From the NCBI GenBank assembly GCA_017744915.1, contig JAGIAH010000018.1, positions 23,417 through 87,416 on the forward strand: 64,000 nucleotides of DNA, in the 5' to 3' direction. Source of the DNA: Agrobacterium tumefaciens (GTDB lineage: Bacteria > Pseudomonadota > Alphaproteobacteria > Rhizobiales > Rhizobiaceae). Below the pieces are notes generated by a model. That model did no database searches, was not told the origin of the DNA, and saw only the letters and a program-made list of their open reading frames with translations. Positions 57,299-64,000 of this stretch are shown here, piece after piece (within the stretch, counting starts at the first letter, position 1; every line of letters begins with the position of its first letter). The translations under genes were made by a program, and so were the position numbers.

Positions 57299-58543
57299 GT
57301 GACGAGCCGTGCCGATGACGAAAGATTCATGGCGCGGGCCATCGAGGTTTCGCTTCGCCACCAGGGCCAGACGCTGACCAACCCCTCGGTCGGCTGCGTG
57401 CTCGTCAAAGACGGGAAAATCATCGCCGAAGCCGTGACCGCCATCGGCGGCCGGCCGCATGCCGAACGGCAGGCGCTGGAAATCGCCGGCGAGGCGGCGC
57501 GTGGCGCGACCGCCTATGTGACACTTGAACCCTGTTCCCATTGGGGCAAGACCCCGCCCTGCGCCAATGCGCTGGTGGAATACGGCGTCGCCCGTGTCGT
57601 GGTGGCAGTGGATGATCCCGATGAGCGCGTTTCGGGCCGCGGTTATTCGATTTTACGCGATGCCGGCATTGTCGTGGAAACCGGCCTGCTGCGTGATGAA
57701 GGCAAGAGAGCGCTCGCCGGTTACCTCACACGTCAGATGAAAAAACGCCCGCATGTGATTCTGAAGCTTGCTGTTTCCGCCGATGGCATGATTGGCAGGA
57801 AAGGCGAGGGGCAGGTGGCGATCACCGGTCCCGAGGCCCGCCATGCCGTGCATGAACTGCGGGCGCGCTGTGATTGCATCCTTGTGGGTATCGGTACCGC
57901 GATCGCGGATGACCCTGAACTGACGGTGCGCATTGCCGGTATGGAGGAGCGCTCGCCGGTGCGCATCGTGCTGGATCGGCAGTTTGAGTTGCCGCTGACG
58001 TCTAAGCTGGTGCGAAGTGCGCGTGAAGTTCCGGTGATCGTTGCGGCGATACCCCCCTCTGCCCTGCCGGGCATCTCCCCCACAAGGAGGGAGATCGATG
58101 GAGCGCCGCTCCATCCTGCATCGACGAGCGGAGAGGATGAACCGAAGGCGCGATTTGAGCGAGTGGCCGGCCCCTTGCCGATCTCCCCCCTTGTGGGGGA
58201 GATGCCCGGCAGGGCAGAGGGGGGTAACCCCGAGTCAAAGCGCCAGCTCCTGATCGCCGCAGGCGTCCAGATCCTCGAAGCCCCATCGCTCGAAAACCTC
58301 CTGCAAATCCTCGCCGAAAGCGGTATGTCGGAACTTCTGGTCGAAGGCGGCGCTCTTGCCGCAAAATCATTCCTTGAAGCCGGGCTGGTGGACCGTATCA
58401 TGCTGTTCGAAAGCCCGGTCGTGATCGGTGAGGGTGGCATTGAAACGCCGCTCAGCCGTGCCGATATTCCGGGCGATTATGCTCTTGTCAGCGAGACAGC
58501 CTACGGGCCGGATCGCTGCTTCGAATATGAAAGGCCGATTTGA
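57299..58543 (+). CDS. ribD: bifunctional riboflavin biosynthesis protein RibD, with in-frame repeat insertion
   Basis: RibD deaminates and then reduces the pyrimidine intermediate of riboflavin synthesis. The deaminase domain holds the zinc motifs PHAERQ and PCSHWGKTPPC; the reductase domain follows from about residue 150. The protein is 414 residues, about 45-50 longer than usual. Codons 251-309 (58,050-58,226) come from a palindromic repeat that adds 59 residues (rich in Pro, Gly, Glu and Arg) without breaking the frame, at a loop after the REVPVIVAA strand. The GTG start at 57299 follows GGTGGAG. The stop overlaps the ribE start (TGATG). Confidence 0.95.
   Translation: MTSRADDERFMARAIEVSLRHQGQTLTNPSVGCVLVKDGKIIAEAVTAIGGRPHAERQALEIAGEAARGATAYVTLEPCSHWGKTPPCANALVEYGVARVVVAVDDPDERVSGRGYSILRDAGIVVETGLLRDEGKRALAGYLTRQMKKRPHVILKLAVSADGMIGRKGEGQVAITGPEARHAVHELRARCDCILVGIGTAIADDPELTVRIAGMEERSPVRIVLDRQFELPLTSKLVRSAREVPVIVAAIPPSALPGISPTRREIDGAPLHPASTSGEDEPKARFERVAGPLPISPLVGEMPGRAEGGNPESKRQLLIAAGVQILEAPSLENLLQILAESGMSELLVEGGALAAKSFLEAGLVDRIMLFESPVVIGEGGIETPLSRADIPGDYALVSETAYGPDRCFEYERPI
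58050..58226. repeat. 177-bp palindromic element inserted in ribD
   Basis: Terminal inverted repeats of 48 bases (58,050-58,097 and 58,179-58,226) match with one mismatch, and the outer 38 are perfect. The element begins with TA and ends with TA, as if a TA target had been used. The length is 59 codons, so the frame continues. The outer sequence has the CCCCCCTCTGCC and GGGCATCTCCCCC blocks of a palindrome that I recall as common between genes in Agrobacterium and Rhizobium. The centre is 81 bases. Confidence 0.9.
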
Positions 58544-59154
58544 TGTTTACCGGAATTGTCACCGATGTCGGAACTGTGTCCGAACTGGAAGCGCTGCCGG
58601 AGGGTGTCCGCCTGCGGGTGGCCACCAATTACGATCCGAAGACCATCGACATGGGCGCTTCGATCTCGCATGGCGGCGTGTGCCTGACCGTGACAAAGCT
58701 GCCTGACGACGGCAGCAATGAGCGCTGGTACGAGGTCGAGGCGTGGGAAGAGGCGCTGCGCCTCACCACGATCGCAGGCTGGCAGAAGGGCACGCATGTC
58801 AATCTGGAGCGGGCGCTCAAGATCGGTGACGAGCTCGGTGGCCACATCGTCTCCGGCCATGTCGATGGCAGGGCGGAAATACTGTCGGTCGAATCGGAAG
58901 GCGAGGCGGTGCGCATCCGCCTGCGCGCGCCGGACCATCTGGCGAAATTTGTTGCCCCCAAGGGTTCCGTGGCGCTCGATGGTACCTCGCTCACCGTCAA
59001 TGCCGTTGAAGGCACCGATTTCGATGTGCTGCTGATCCGTCACACACTTGCCGTCACCACCTGGGGTGAACGCCAGCCGGGCGATTTCGTCAATTTCGAA
59101 GTCGATACCATGGCGCGTTATGCCGCAAGGCTTGCGGAATTTCCCTCGGCGTAA
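58543..59154 (+). CDS. ribE: riboflavin synthase alpha subunit
   Basis: Riboflavin synthase (203 residues) forms riboflavin from two lumazine molecules. The MFTGIV N-terminus, the duplicated lumazine-binding folds (SHGGVCLTV and the later DGTSLTVN), and the HIVSGHVDG motif are standard. The start is the ATG at 58543, sharing one base with the ribD stop; a TTG three bases before is not needed. Some databases call this gene ribC. Confidence 0.97.
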   Translation: MFTGIVTDVGTVSELEALPEGVRLRVATNYDPKTIDMGASISHGGVCLTVTKLPDDGSNERWYEVEAWEEALRLTTIAGWQKGTHVNLERALKIGDELGGHIVSGHVDGRAEILSVESEGEAVRIRLRAPDHLAKFVAPKGSVALDGTSLTVNAVEGTDFDVLLIRHTLAVTTWGERQPGDFVNFEVDTMARYAARLAEFPSA

Positions 59155-59204
59155 ACCGACAAGGGACACGGCGGGTTATTATGCTCGCCGACGCCCAGTC
59201 CACC

Positions 59205-59319
59205 CGTCATTCCGGCCCCCGAGCCGGAATCCAGCCAGCCCAAGTCCTTGGGCTGAAAGAGGGCGTGACCGCCGCGCAGATGCGCGTCGACTGGATACCG
59301 GCTCAAGGCCGGTATGACG
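59205..59319. repeat. 115-bp inverted-repeat element between ribE and lysE-like gene
   Basis: The left end (starting CGTCATTCCGGC) and the right end (ending GCCGGTATGACG) are imperfect inverted repeats of about 30 bases, each with an inner GAGCCGG-type palindrome. The sequence is a common intergenic repeat of alphaproteobacteria as I recall. It stands at the point where the rib block is interrupted. Confidence 0.75.
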
Positions 59320-59441
59320 GAACGATCGCGACGAGTACAGCAAACCGCATAATGGTCGCTACCTTGCTTCCGATGAAGCTCAAAACACTATAAGACGTCT
59401 CTTCAGCCGTTTTCACCCAAAACGGGGAGGGGAAATACAAC

Positions 59442-60074
59442 ATGCCGTCTTTTGAACTGCTGACAGCCTTTTTCATCACCACTGCCCTGTTTGCCTATAT
59501 TCCCGGCCCGGCCATGCTTTATGCGGCCGCGCAAACCATGGCGCGTGGCCGGTTTGCCGGGTTGATGGCGGTGCTTGGCATCCATGTCGGCTGCTATTTC
59601 CACATTTTCGCGGCTGCTGCGGGTCTTTCGGTGCTGTTTCAGGCGGTGCCGTGGCTTTACCTTGCGGTGAAGCTGTGCGGCGCGCTTTATCTGGTCTGGC
59701 TCGGTTTTTCGATGCTGCGCAGCAAGATGGAAGGCGAGGCGGTCAATCTGACCATCGAGCCGAAATCGGCCCGCCGCGCTTTCATCGACAGCATCATCGT
59801 TGACGCGCTCAATCCGAAGACGGCACTGTTCTTTCTGGCCTTCCTGCCGCAATTCGTCGATCCGGCGGCCGCCTTTCCGGTCTGGCTGCAGTTCCTGATC
59901 CTCGGCATCGCCGTCAATTTCATCTTCTCCTCCGCCGATCTCGTCGGCGTGCTTCTGGCGGGCGCCATGGTCGGGCGTCTGAAGCGATCCAGTGCCGTGC
60001 AGGCACTCGCCCGCCGCGCCGCCGGAACGGTGCTGATGGGGCTCGGCGTACATCTGGCTTTCCAGAAAAGCTGA
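59442..60074 (+). CDS. LysE/RhtB family amino acid exporter
   Basis: This 210-residue protein has six hydrophobic helices and the LysE/RhtB signature IPGPAMLYAAAQTMARGR near the N-terminus, plus the NPKTALFFLAFLPQF motif in the middle. It should export amino acids or similar compounds; the substrate is unknown. It stands between ribE and ribH, interrupting a normally compact riboflavin operon. Its base composition is close to that of its neighbours. Confidence 0.92.
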   Translation: MPSFELLTAFFITTALFAYIPGPAMLYAAAQTMARGRFAGLMAVLGIHVGCYFHIFAAAAGLSVLFQAVPWLYLAVKLCGALYLVWLGFSMLRSKMEGEAVNLTIEPKSARRAFIDSIIVDALNPKTALFFLAFLPQFVDPAAAFPVWLQFLILGIAVNFIFSSADLVGVLLAGAMVGRLKRSSAVQALARRAAGTVLMGLGVHLAFQKS

Positions 60075-60249
60075 TTTTTCAGCCGCGCCACACGGACATC
60101 AAGCCTTGCAGGATGCCGCGCAAACGGGTCATGCTGCGCGGGCAATGCATGAAAATACTTGCCAAGAACGGCCAGCCGTGGTTTGACCGCCGCAAATGCC
60201 GGTATGATCCGGCGTAAAGCTTTTCGGGAAAATCCCCAGGAACCCTCAC

Positions 60250-60696
60250 ATGTCCAAACCCCATCTTCTTATCGTGGAAGCACGTTTTTATGACGATATG
60301 GCAGATGCCCTTCTCGAAGGCGCGAAGTTCGCGCTCGATGAAGTCGGCGCCACCTATGACGTCATCACCGTTCCCGGCGCGCTGGAAATCCCCGCCGCCA
60401 TCGCCATGGCGCTCGATGGTGCCGACAATGACGGCACCGAATATGACGGCTTCGTCGCACTCGGCATGGTCATTCGCGGTGAGACCTATCACTTCGATAT
60501 CGTCTCCAACGAATCCTCCCGCGCCCTGATGGATCTCGCCGTCAGCGAATCGCTGCCGATCGGCAACGGCATCCTCACCGTCGAAAATGACGAGCAGGCA
60601 TGGGCGCGCGTGCGCCGCTCCGACAAGGACAAGGGCGGTTTTGCCGCCCGCGCGGCGCTCACCATGATCGAGCTGAAAAAGAAACTGGGTGGCTGA
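60250..60696 (+). CDS. ribH: 6,7-dimethyl-8-ribityllumazine synthase
   Basis: Lumazine synthase (148 residues) makes the substrate of riboflavin synthase. The conserved GALEIP motif, the [14 protein letters not shown] motif (with the catalytic His) and the LPIGNGILT strand are present. Its end overlaps or abuts nusB. The 175 bases before it hold a weak small open frame but no recognised regulator; I see no FMN riboswitch. Confidence 0.97.
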   Translation: MSKPHLLIVEARFYDDMADALLEGAKFALDEVGATYDVITVPGALEIPAAIAMALDGADNDGTEYDGFVALGMVIRGETYHFDIVSNESSRALMDLAVSESLPIGNGILTVENDEQAWARVRRSDKDKGGFAARAALTMIELKKKLGG

Positions 60697-60700
60697 ACGC

Positions 60701-61198
60701 ATGTCGGATGTTGAAAATGGCGGCGAACCGCGCCAGCCTTCGGTAAAGCCCGCCAACCAGCGCGGCGCGGCCCGCCTTGCGGCCGTGCAGGCGCTTTACC
60801 AGATGGATGTCGGCGGAACCGGCGTGATGGAAGTCGTTGCCGAATATGAGGCGCATCGTCTCGGCCAGGAAGTCGATGGCGATACCTATCTGAAGGCCGA
60901 TCCTTCGTGGTTCCGTTCGATCGTTTCGGGTGTGGTGCGCGACCAGACGAAGATCGACCCGCTGGTGCGATCCGCCCTTCTGGAAGACTGGCCGCTTTCG
61001 CGTCTCGATGCCACCGTGCGCGCCATCCTGCGTGCCGGCACCTTCGAGATTCTCGAGCGCAAGGACGTGCCGGTTGCCGTCATCGTCACGGAATATGTTG
61101 AAATCGCCCGTGCGTTCTTCGAGCACGATGAGCCCAAACTGGTGAATGCGGTGCTTGACCGCATCGCCAAACAGGTGCGCGGCGAGGCAAAACGCTAA
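60701..61198 (+). CDS. nusB: transcription antitermination factor NusB
   Basis: NusB (165 residues) binds boxA RNA with NusE during rRNA antitermination. The all-helical fold is visible, with the Arg-rich N-terminal [13 protein letters not shown] helix and the [16 protein letters not shown] segment. The ATG at 60701 is used; a GTG at 60689, inside the end of ribH, would add four residues. ribH-nusB adjacency is conserved in alphaproteobacteria. Confidence 0.96.
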   Translation: MSDVENGGEPRQPSVKPANQRGAARLAAVQALYQMDVGGTGVMEVVAEYEAHRLGQEVDGDTYLKADPSWFRSIVSGVVRDQTKIDPLVRSALLEDWPLSRLDATVRAILRAGTFEILERKDVPVAVIVTEYVEIARAFFEHDEPKLVNAVLDRIAKQVRGEAKR

Positions 61199-61219
61199 TA
61201 ACAGGCAGGTGAGGAAGAG

Positions 61220-62443
61220 ATGAGCGCAGTTTCCGTCCCCGGACTTGAAGTTCAACTGGACGAGGCGAAGCGCAACGTCTTCCTCCTCTCCATGGCGCAG
61301 GCGATCATGGGATCGGCCGCGCCCTTAAGCTTTTCGGTCGGTGCGCTCGCGGGTTATCAGCTGCTCGGCGCCGACAAGTCACTGGCGACCGCGCCGCTCA
61401 CCGGCTTCAACATTGGCGTGGCGCTCGGCGCCATCTGCGTGGCGGCAGCATCCCGTTTCCTCGGCCGCAAGGCCGGTTTCATGGTCGGCGCGCTGATGTG
61501 CTCCATCGGCGGCGGCATTGCCGCGGTTGCACTCTTCCGTTCGGATTTCTGGCTGTTTGCAGTTGGCCTGCTGCTGATCGGCATTTCCGGCGGCTTCACG
61601 CAGAAAATCCGCTTCGCCGCTGCGGACGCATCGCCATCCTTCTACAAGCCGAAGGCAATCTCGTGGATTCTGGCAGGCGGCATCATCTCCGCCATTGTCG
61701 GGCCGCAACTGGCGATTCTCGGGAAGGACCTGCTTGCACCGGTCACCTTCGCTGGCGCATTCATCGCGCTGGTGCCGCTCGGTCTCGTCTCTATCGCCAT
61801 TCTGGCATTTCTGAAATTGCCGGACCCGAAGGCGGCTTCCACCCATACGGGGGCGGTGAGACCCCTGTCGGAAATCGTTCGCACCCAGCGTTTCGTCACC
61901 GGCATGATTTGCGGCATTGGCTCTTATGCTCTGATGACCTTCATGATGACCGGCGCGCCGCTTGCCATGGTGGTCGGCTGCGGTTTCCCGACCGAACTCG
62001 CCACGCTCGGCATCCAGTGGCATGTTCTCGCCATGTTCGGCCCGAGCTTCTTCACCGGCATGCTGATTTCCCGATTCGGCGCGGAAAAAATCGTGGCGAC
62101 GGGCCTCATCGTGTTGATGGCCTGCGCCATTGTCGCCCATATGGGCATAGAACTGTGGAATTTCTGGGCGGCGCTCATCCTTCTTGGTCTCGGCTGGAAT
62201 TTCGGTTTCATCGGCGCAACCGCCATCATCACTTCCAGCTACCGCCCGCATGAGGCGGACAAGGTGCAGGGCTTCCACGATATCGTGCTGTTCGGCACGG
62301 TGGCATTGTCGTCATTCTCGTCCGGCAAGGTGTTCACGGCCTGGGGCTGGTCGGTGATGAACCTCGTCATCTGGCCGGTTGCGGGACTTTGCCTTGTGCT
62401 TGTCCTCTCCCTGCTTCTGACAACGCGCAAAAAAGCCGCCTGA
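61220..62443 (+). CDS. MFS transporter
   Basis: This 407-residue transporter has about twelve membrane helices. The NIGVALGAICVAAASRFLGRKAG region is the usual loop between helices 2 and 3. The substrate is unknown. It follows nusB by 21 bases, so it is probably in the same transcript. A ribosome binding site GAGGAAGAG lies just before the start. Confidence 0.87.
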   Translation: MSAVSVPGLEVQLDEAKRNVFLLSMAQAIMGSAAPLSFSVGALAGYQLLGADKSLATAPLTGFNIGVALGAICVAAASRFLGRKAGFMVGALMCSIGGGIAAVALFRSDFWLFAVGLLLIGISGGFTQKIRFAAADASPSFYKPKAISWILAGGIISAIVGPQLAILGKDLLAPVTFAGAFIALVPLGLVSIAILAFLKLPDPKAASTHTGAVRPLSEIVRTQRFVTGMICGIGSYALMTFMMTGAPLAMVVGCGFPTELATLGIQWHVLAMFGPSFFTGMLISRFGAEKIVATGLIVLMACAIVAHMGIELWNFWAALILLGLGWNFGFIGATAIITSSYRPHEADKVQGFHDIVLFGTVALSSFSSGKVFTAWGWSVMNLVIWPVAGLCLVLVLSLLLTTRKKAA

Positions 62444-62660
62444 GTCGCGCGCGGCACTCTACCCCTTTCAAGTTTCAGGCAAATTTGTGGGCTTGACGCG
62501 AGACCTCGCGCCAACGCAATCTCCGTGCGAGGACATTTTTCCTTGGGAGGGGAACAAATGCCCAATGGGGGACTTCGGACAGGCCGTCCGTCTCCCTCTG
62601 CACAAGGTTTCGCCGCGCCGGGGAGGGAGTGAGACCCGGCCTTTTGGGAGGTAAGTGCGC

Positions 62661-63887
62661 ATGACCGTAATACCCATAGTGATTTTATGCGGTGTCCTGT
62701 CCGTGGTTTACGCGGTATGGGCAACCAAGAGCGTTCTCGATGCCGATCAGGGCAATGAGCGCATGCGTGAAATAGCAGGTTATATCCGTGAAGGTGCGCA
62801 AGCTTATCTCACCCGCCAGTATCTCACCATCGCCATTGTCGGCCTGATCGTCGCCATTCTGGCCTGGTATCTTCTCTCATCCATGGCCGCCATCGGCTTC
62901 CTCGTCGGCGCGGTGCTGTCGGGCGTCGCCGGTTTTGTCGGTATGCATGTGTCCGTGCGCGCCAACCTGCGCACTGCGCAGGCCGCCTCGCACAGCCTTT
63001 CCGCCGGTCTCGATATCGCCTTCAAGTCGGGCGCCATCACCGGCATGCTGGTGGCGGGCCTCGCGCTGCTCGGCGTCTCGATCTATTATTACATCCTCAC
63101 CGCAGTGATGGGCCATCCGGCCGGATCGCGTGAGGTGATCGATGCGCTGGTGTCGCTCGGCTTCGGCGCCTCGCTGATTTCCATTTTCGCCCGTCTCGGC
63201 GGCGGCATCTTTACCAAGGGCGCCGATGTCGGCGGCGATCTTGTCGGCAAGGTGGAAGCCGGCATTCCGGAGGATGACCCGCGCAACCCCGCTACCATCG
63301 CCGACAATGTCGGCGACAACGTTGGCGATTGCGCCGGCATGGCGGCCGATCTGTTCGAGACCTATGCCGTCTCGGTGGTCGCCACCATGGTTCTCGCCGC
63401 AATCTTTTTCGCAGGAACACCGGTGCTGGAAAGCGCCATGGTCTATCCGCTGGCGATTTGCGGCGCCTGCATCCTGACCTCGATTGCCGGCACCTTCTTC
63501 GTCAAGCTCGGCACCAACAATTCCATCATGGGCGCGCTTTATAAGGGCCTCATCGCCACCGGCGTCTTCTCGGTCGTGGGCCTTGCGGTCGCGACCTATG
63601 CGACGATCGGCTGGGGAACGGTGGGCACTGTCGCCGGTGTGGAGATCACCGGCACCAATCTCTTCTTCTGCGGATTGGTTGGCCTCGTCGTCACGGCACT
63701 GATCGTCGTCATTACCGAATATTATACCGGCACCAACAAGCGGCCGGTCAACTCCATCGCCCAGGCCTCGGTCACGGGCCATGGCACCAACGTCATCCAG
63801 GGCCTTGCGGTCTCGCTGGAATCGACGGCATTGCCGGCCATCGTCATCGTCGGCGGCATCATCGGCACCTACCAGCTCGGCGGCCTG
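62661..63887 (+). CDS. hppA: K(+)-independent proton-pumping pyrophosphatase, 5' part up to an inversion junction
   Basis: HppA pumps protons using pyrophosphate hydrolysis. The ATG at 62661 has GGGAGG nine bases upstream. About 408 residues of a normal 700-residue protein are readable: the first six or more helices and the core motif [35 protein letters not shown]. At 63,882-63,887 (GGCCTG) the frame turns into unrelated residues and stops at 63,914. The sequence after it is the reverse strand of a later part of the same gene, which encodes [10 protein letters not shown]; the Lys there marks the potassium-independent type. As drawn the gene is broken. Confidence 0.93.
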
Positions 63888-64000
63888 CCGAACCGATGGC
63901 ATAACCCTTGGTGACCGCCTTGGTGGTGTTGCCGACGGCATCCAGCGCATCCGTCGCCTTGCGCACATCCGGATCGAGACCGGCCATTTCGGCGATGCCG
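63888..64000 (-). pseudogene. hppA: inverted internal fragment of hppA
   Basis: Read on the minus strand from 64,000, this stretch encodes [20 protein letters not shown] and then [19 protein letters not shown], a conserved internal part of HppA that normally lies about 45 residues beyond the break. It joins the plus-strand copy at a six-base shared GGCCTG. The rest of hppA is outside the window, so the full extent of the inversion cannot be seen. Confidence 0.93.

Noticed and set aside
58050..58226. Inverted repeats in ribD read as a CRISPR unit or an intrinsic terminator pair
   Set aside because: There is one copy of each arm and no regular spacer array, no T run, and the coding frame runs through; a palindromic insertion explains it better.
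58540..58542. TTG as start of ribE, three bases before the ATG
   Set aside because: The ATG at 58,543 gives the family N-terminus MFTGIV and overlaps the ribD stop in the usual TGATG form.
60113..60217. 34-codon frame between the LysE-like gene and ribH
   Set aside because: The ATG has only AGG directly against it and the product has no recognisable feature.
60075..60249. FMN riboswitch before ribH
   Set aside because: None of the conserved RFN-element blocks is visible and the gap is too short for a full element plus expression platform.
1..64000. Prophage, CRISPR-Cas, toxin-antitoxin, secretion or defence island
   Set aside because: No integrase, transposase, cas, phage structural or restriction gene was found; almost every gene is a core chromosomal type.

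Overview
The window looks like a core-chromosome segment of an alphaproteobacterium of the Rhizobiales, most likely the Agrobacterium/Rhizobium group. The evidence is the GC-rich codon use, the HdaA protein with a clamp-binding motif, the neighbouring MarR regulator and L,D-transpeptidase (ldtR/ldtP arrangement), the glyA-nrdR-ribD-ribE-ribH-nusB block, the Omp25/RopB-type surface protein, and rhizobial-style intergenic palindromes. Genus-level placement is inferred from remembered gene order and not from any search. I see no prophage, CRISPR array, rRNA or tRNA gene.

Layout. 1-3.7 kb: the end of an EAL phosphodiesterase, then a histidine kinase, a FixJ-type regulator and an exported HbpS/GlcG-like haem-binding protein. 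3.8-7.7 kb: ABC-F ATPase, GGDEF cyclase, GST-like protein. 7.8-10.4 kb: ndk, a lipoprotein coupled to a CGNR zinc-finger regulator, and a divergent orphan LivH-type permease across a long palindrome. 10.4-14.7 kb (minus strand): FolM-like reductase, uvrC, pgsA, moaD, moaE. 15-19.2 kb: surface porin, GST, RNase T2, flippase-like membrane protein, rlmJ. 19.3-25.1 kb: molybdopterin oxidoreductase, nudK, an omptin-type protease, purN-purM. 25.2-32 kb: methyltransferase, then PerM-like permease-hdaA-ppk-ppx. 32-37.3 kb: small hypothetical genes, phytase-like esterase, membrane adenylate cyclase. 37.4-43.6 kb: rnd, MFS, aspS, creD. 43.8-49.7 kb: HBM chemoreceptor, exported protein, parC. 49.7-52.9 kb: bpt, RDD protein, hemB, small membrane protein. 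53.1-55.3 kb: ldtR and ldtP. 55.5-62.4 kb: glyA, nrdR, ribD, ribE, a LysE-type exporter, ribH, nusB, MFS. 62.7-64 kb: hppA.

Most genes are housekeeping. The unusual signals are: (1) a 177-bp palindromic repeat inserted in frame inside ribD, adding 59 residues; (2) an inversion junction in hppA at about 63,882-63,887, after which the window continues with the opposite strand of the same gene; (3) a single-base deletion in aspS near 40,380; (4) a kinase/regulator/HbpS-like cluster resembling the Streptomyces HbpS-SenS-SenR system, with a hairpin covering the ribosome binding site of the haem-binding gene; (5) a 36-bp operator-like palindrome between the CGNR gene and the permease; (6) similar sequence blocks upstream of both ldtR and ldtP. 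Items 2 and 3 may be assembly or sequencing errors, because both genes are normally intact in this group.
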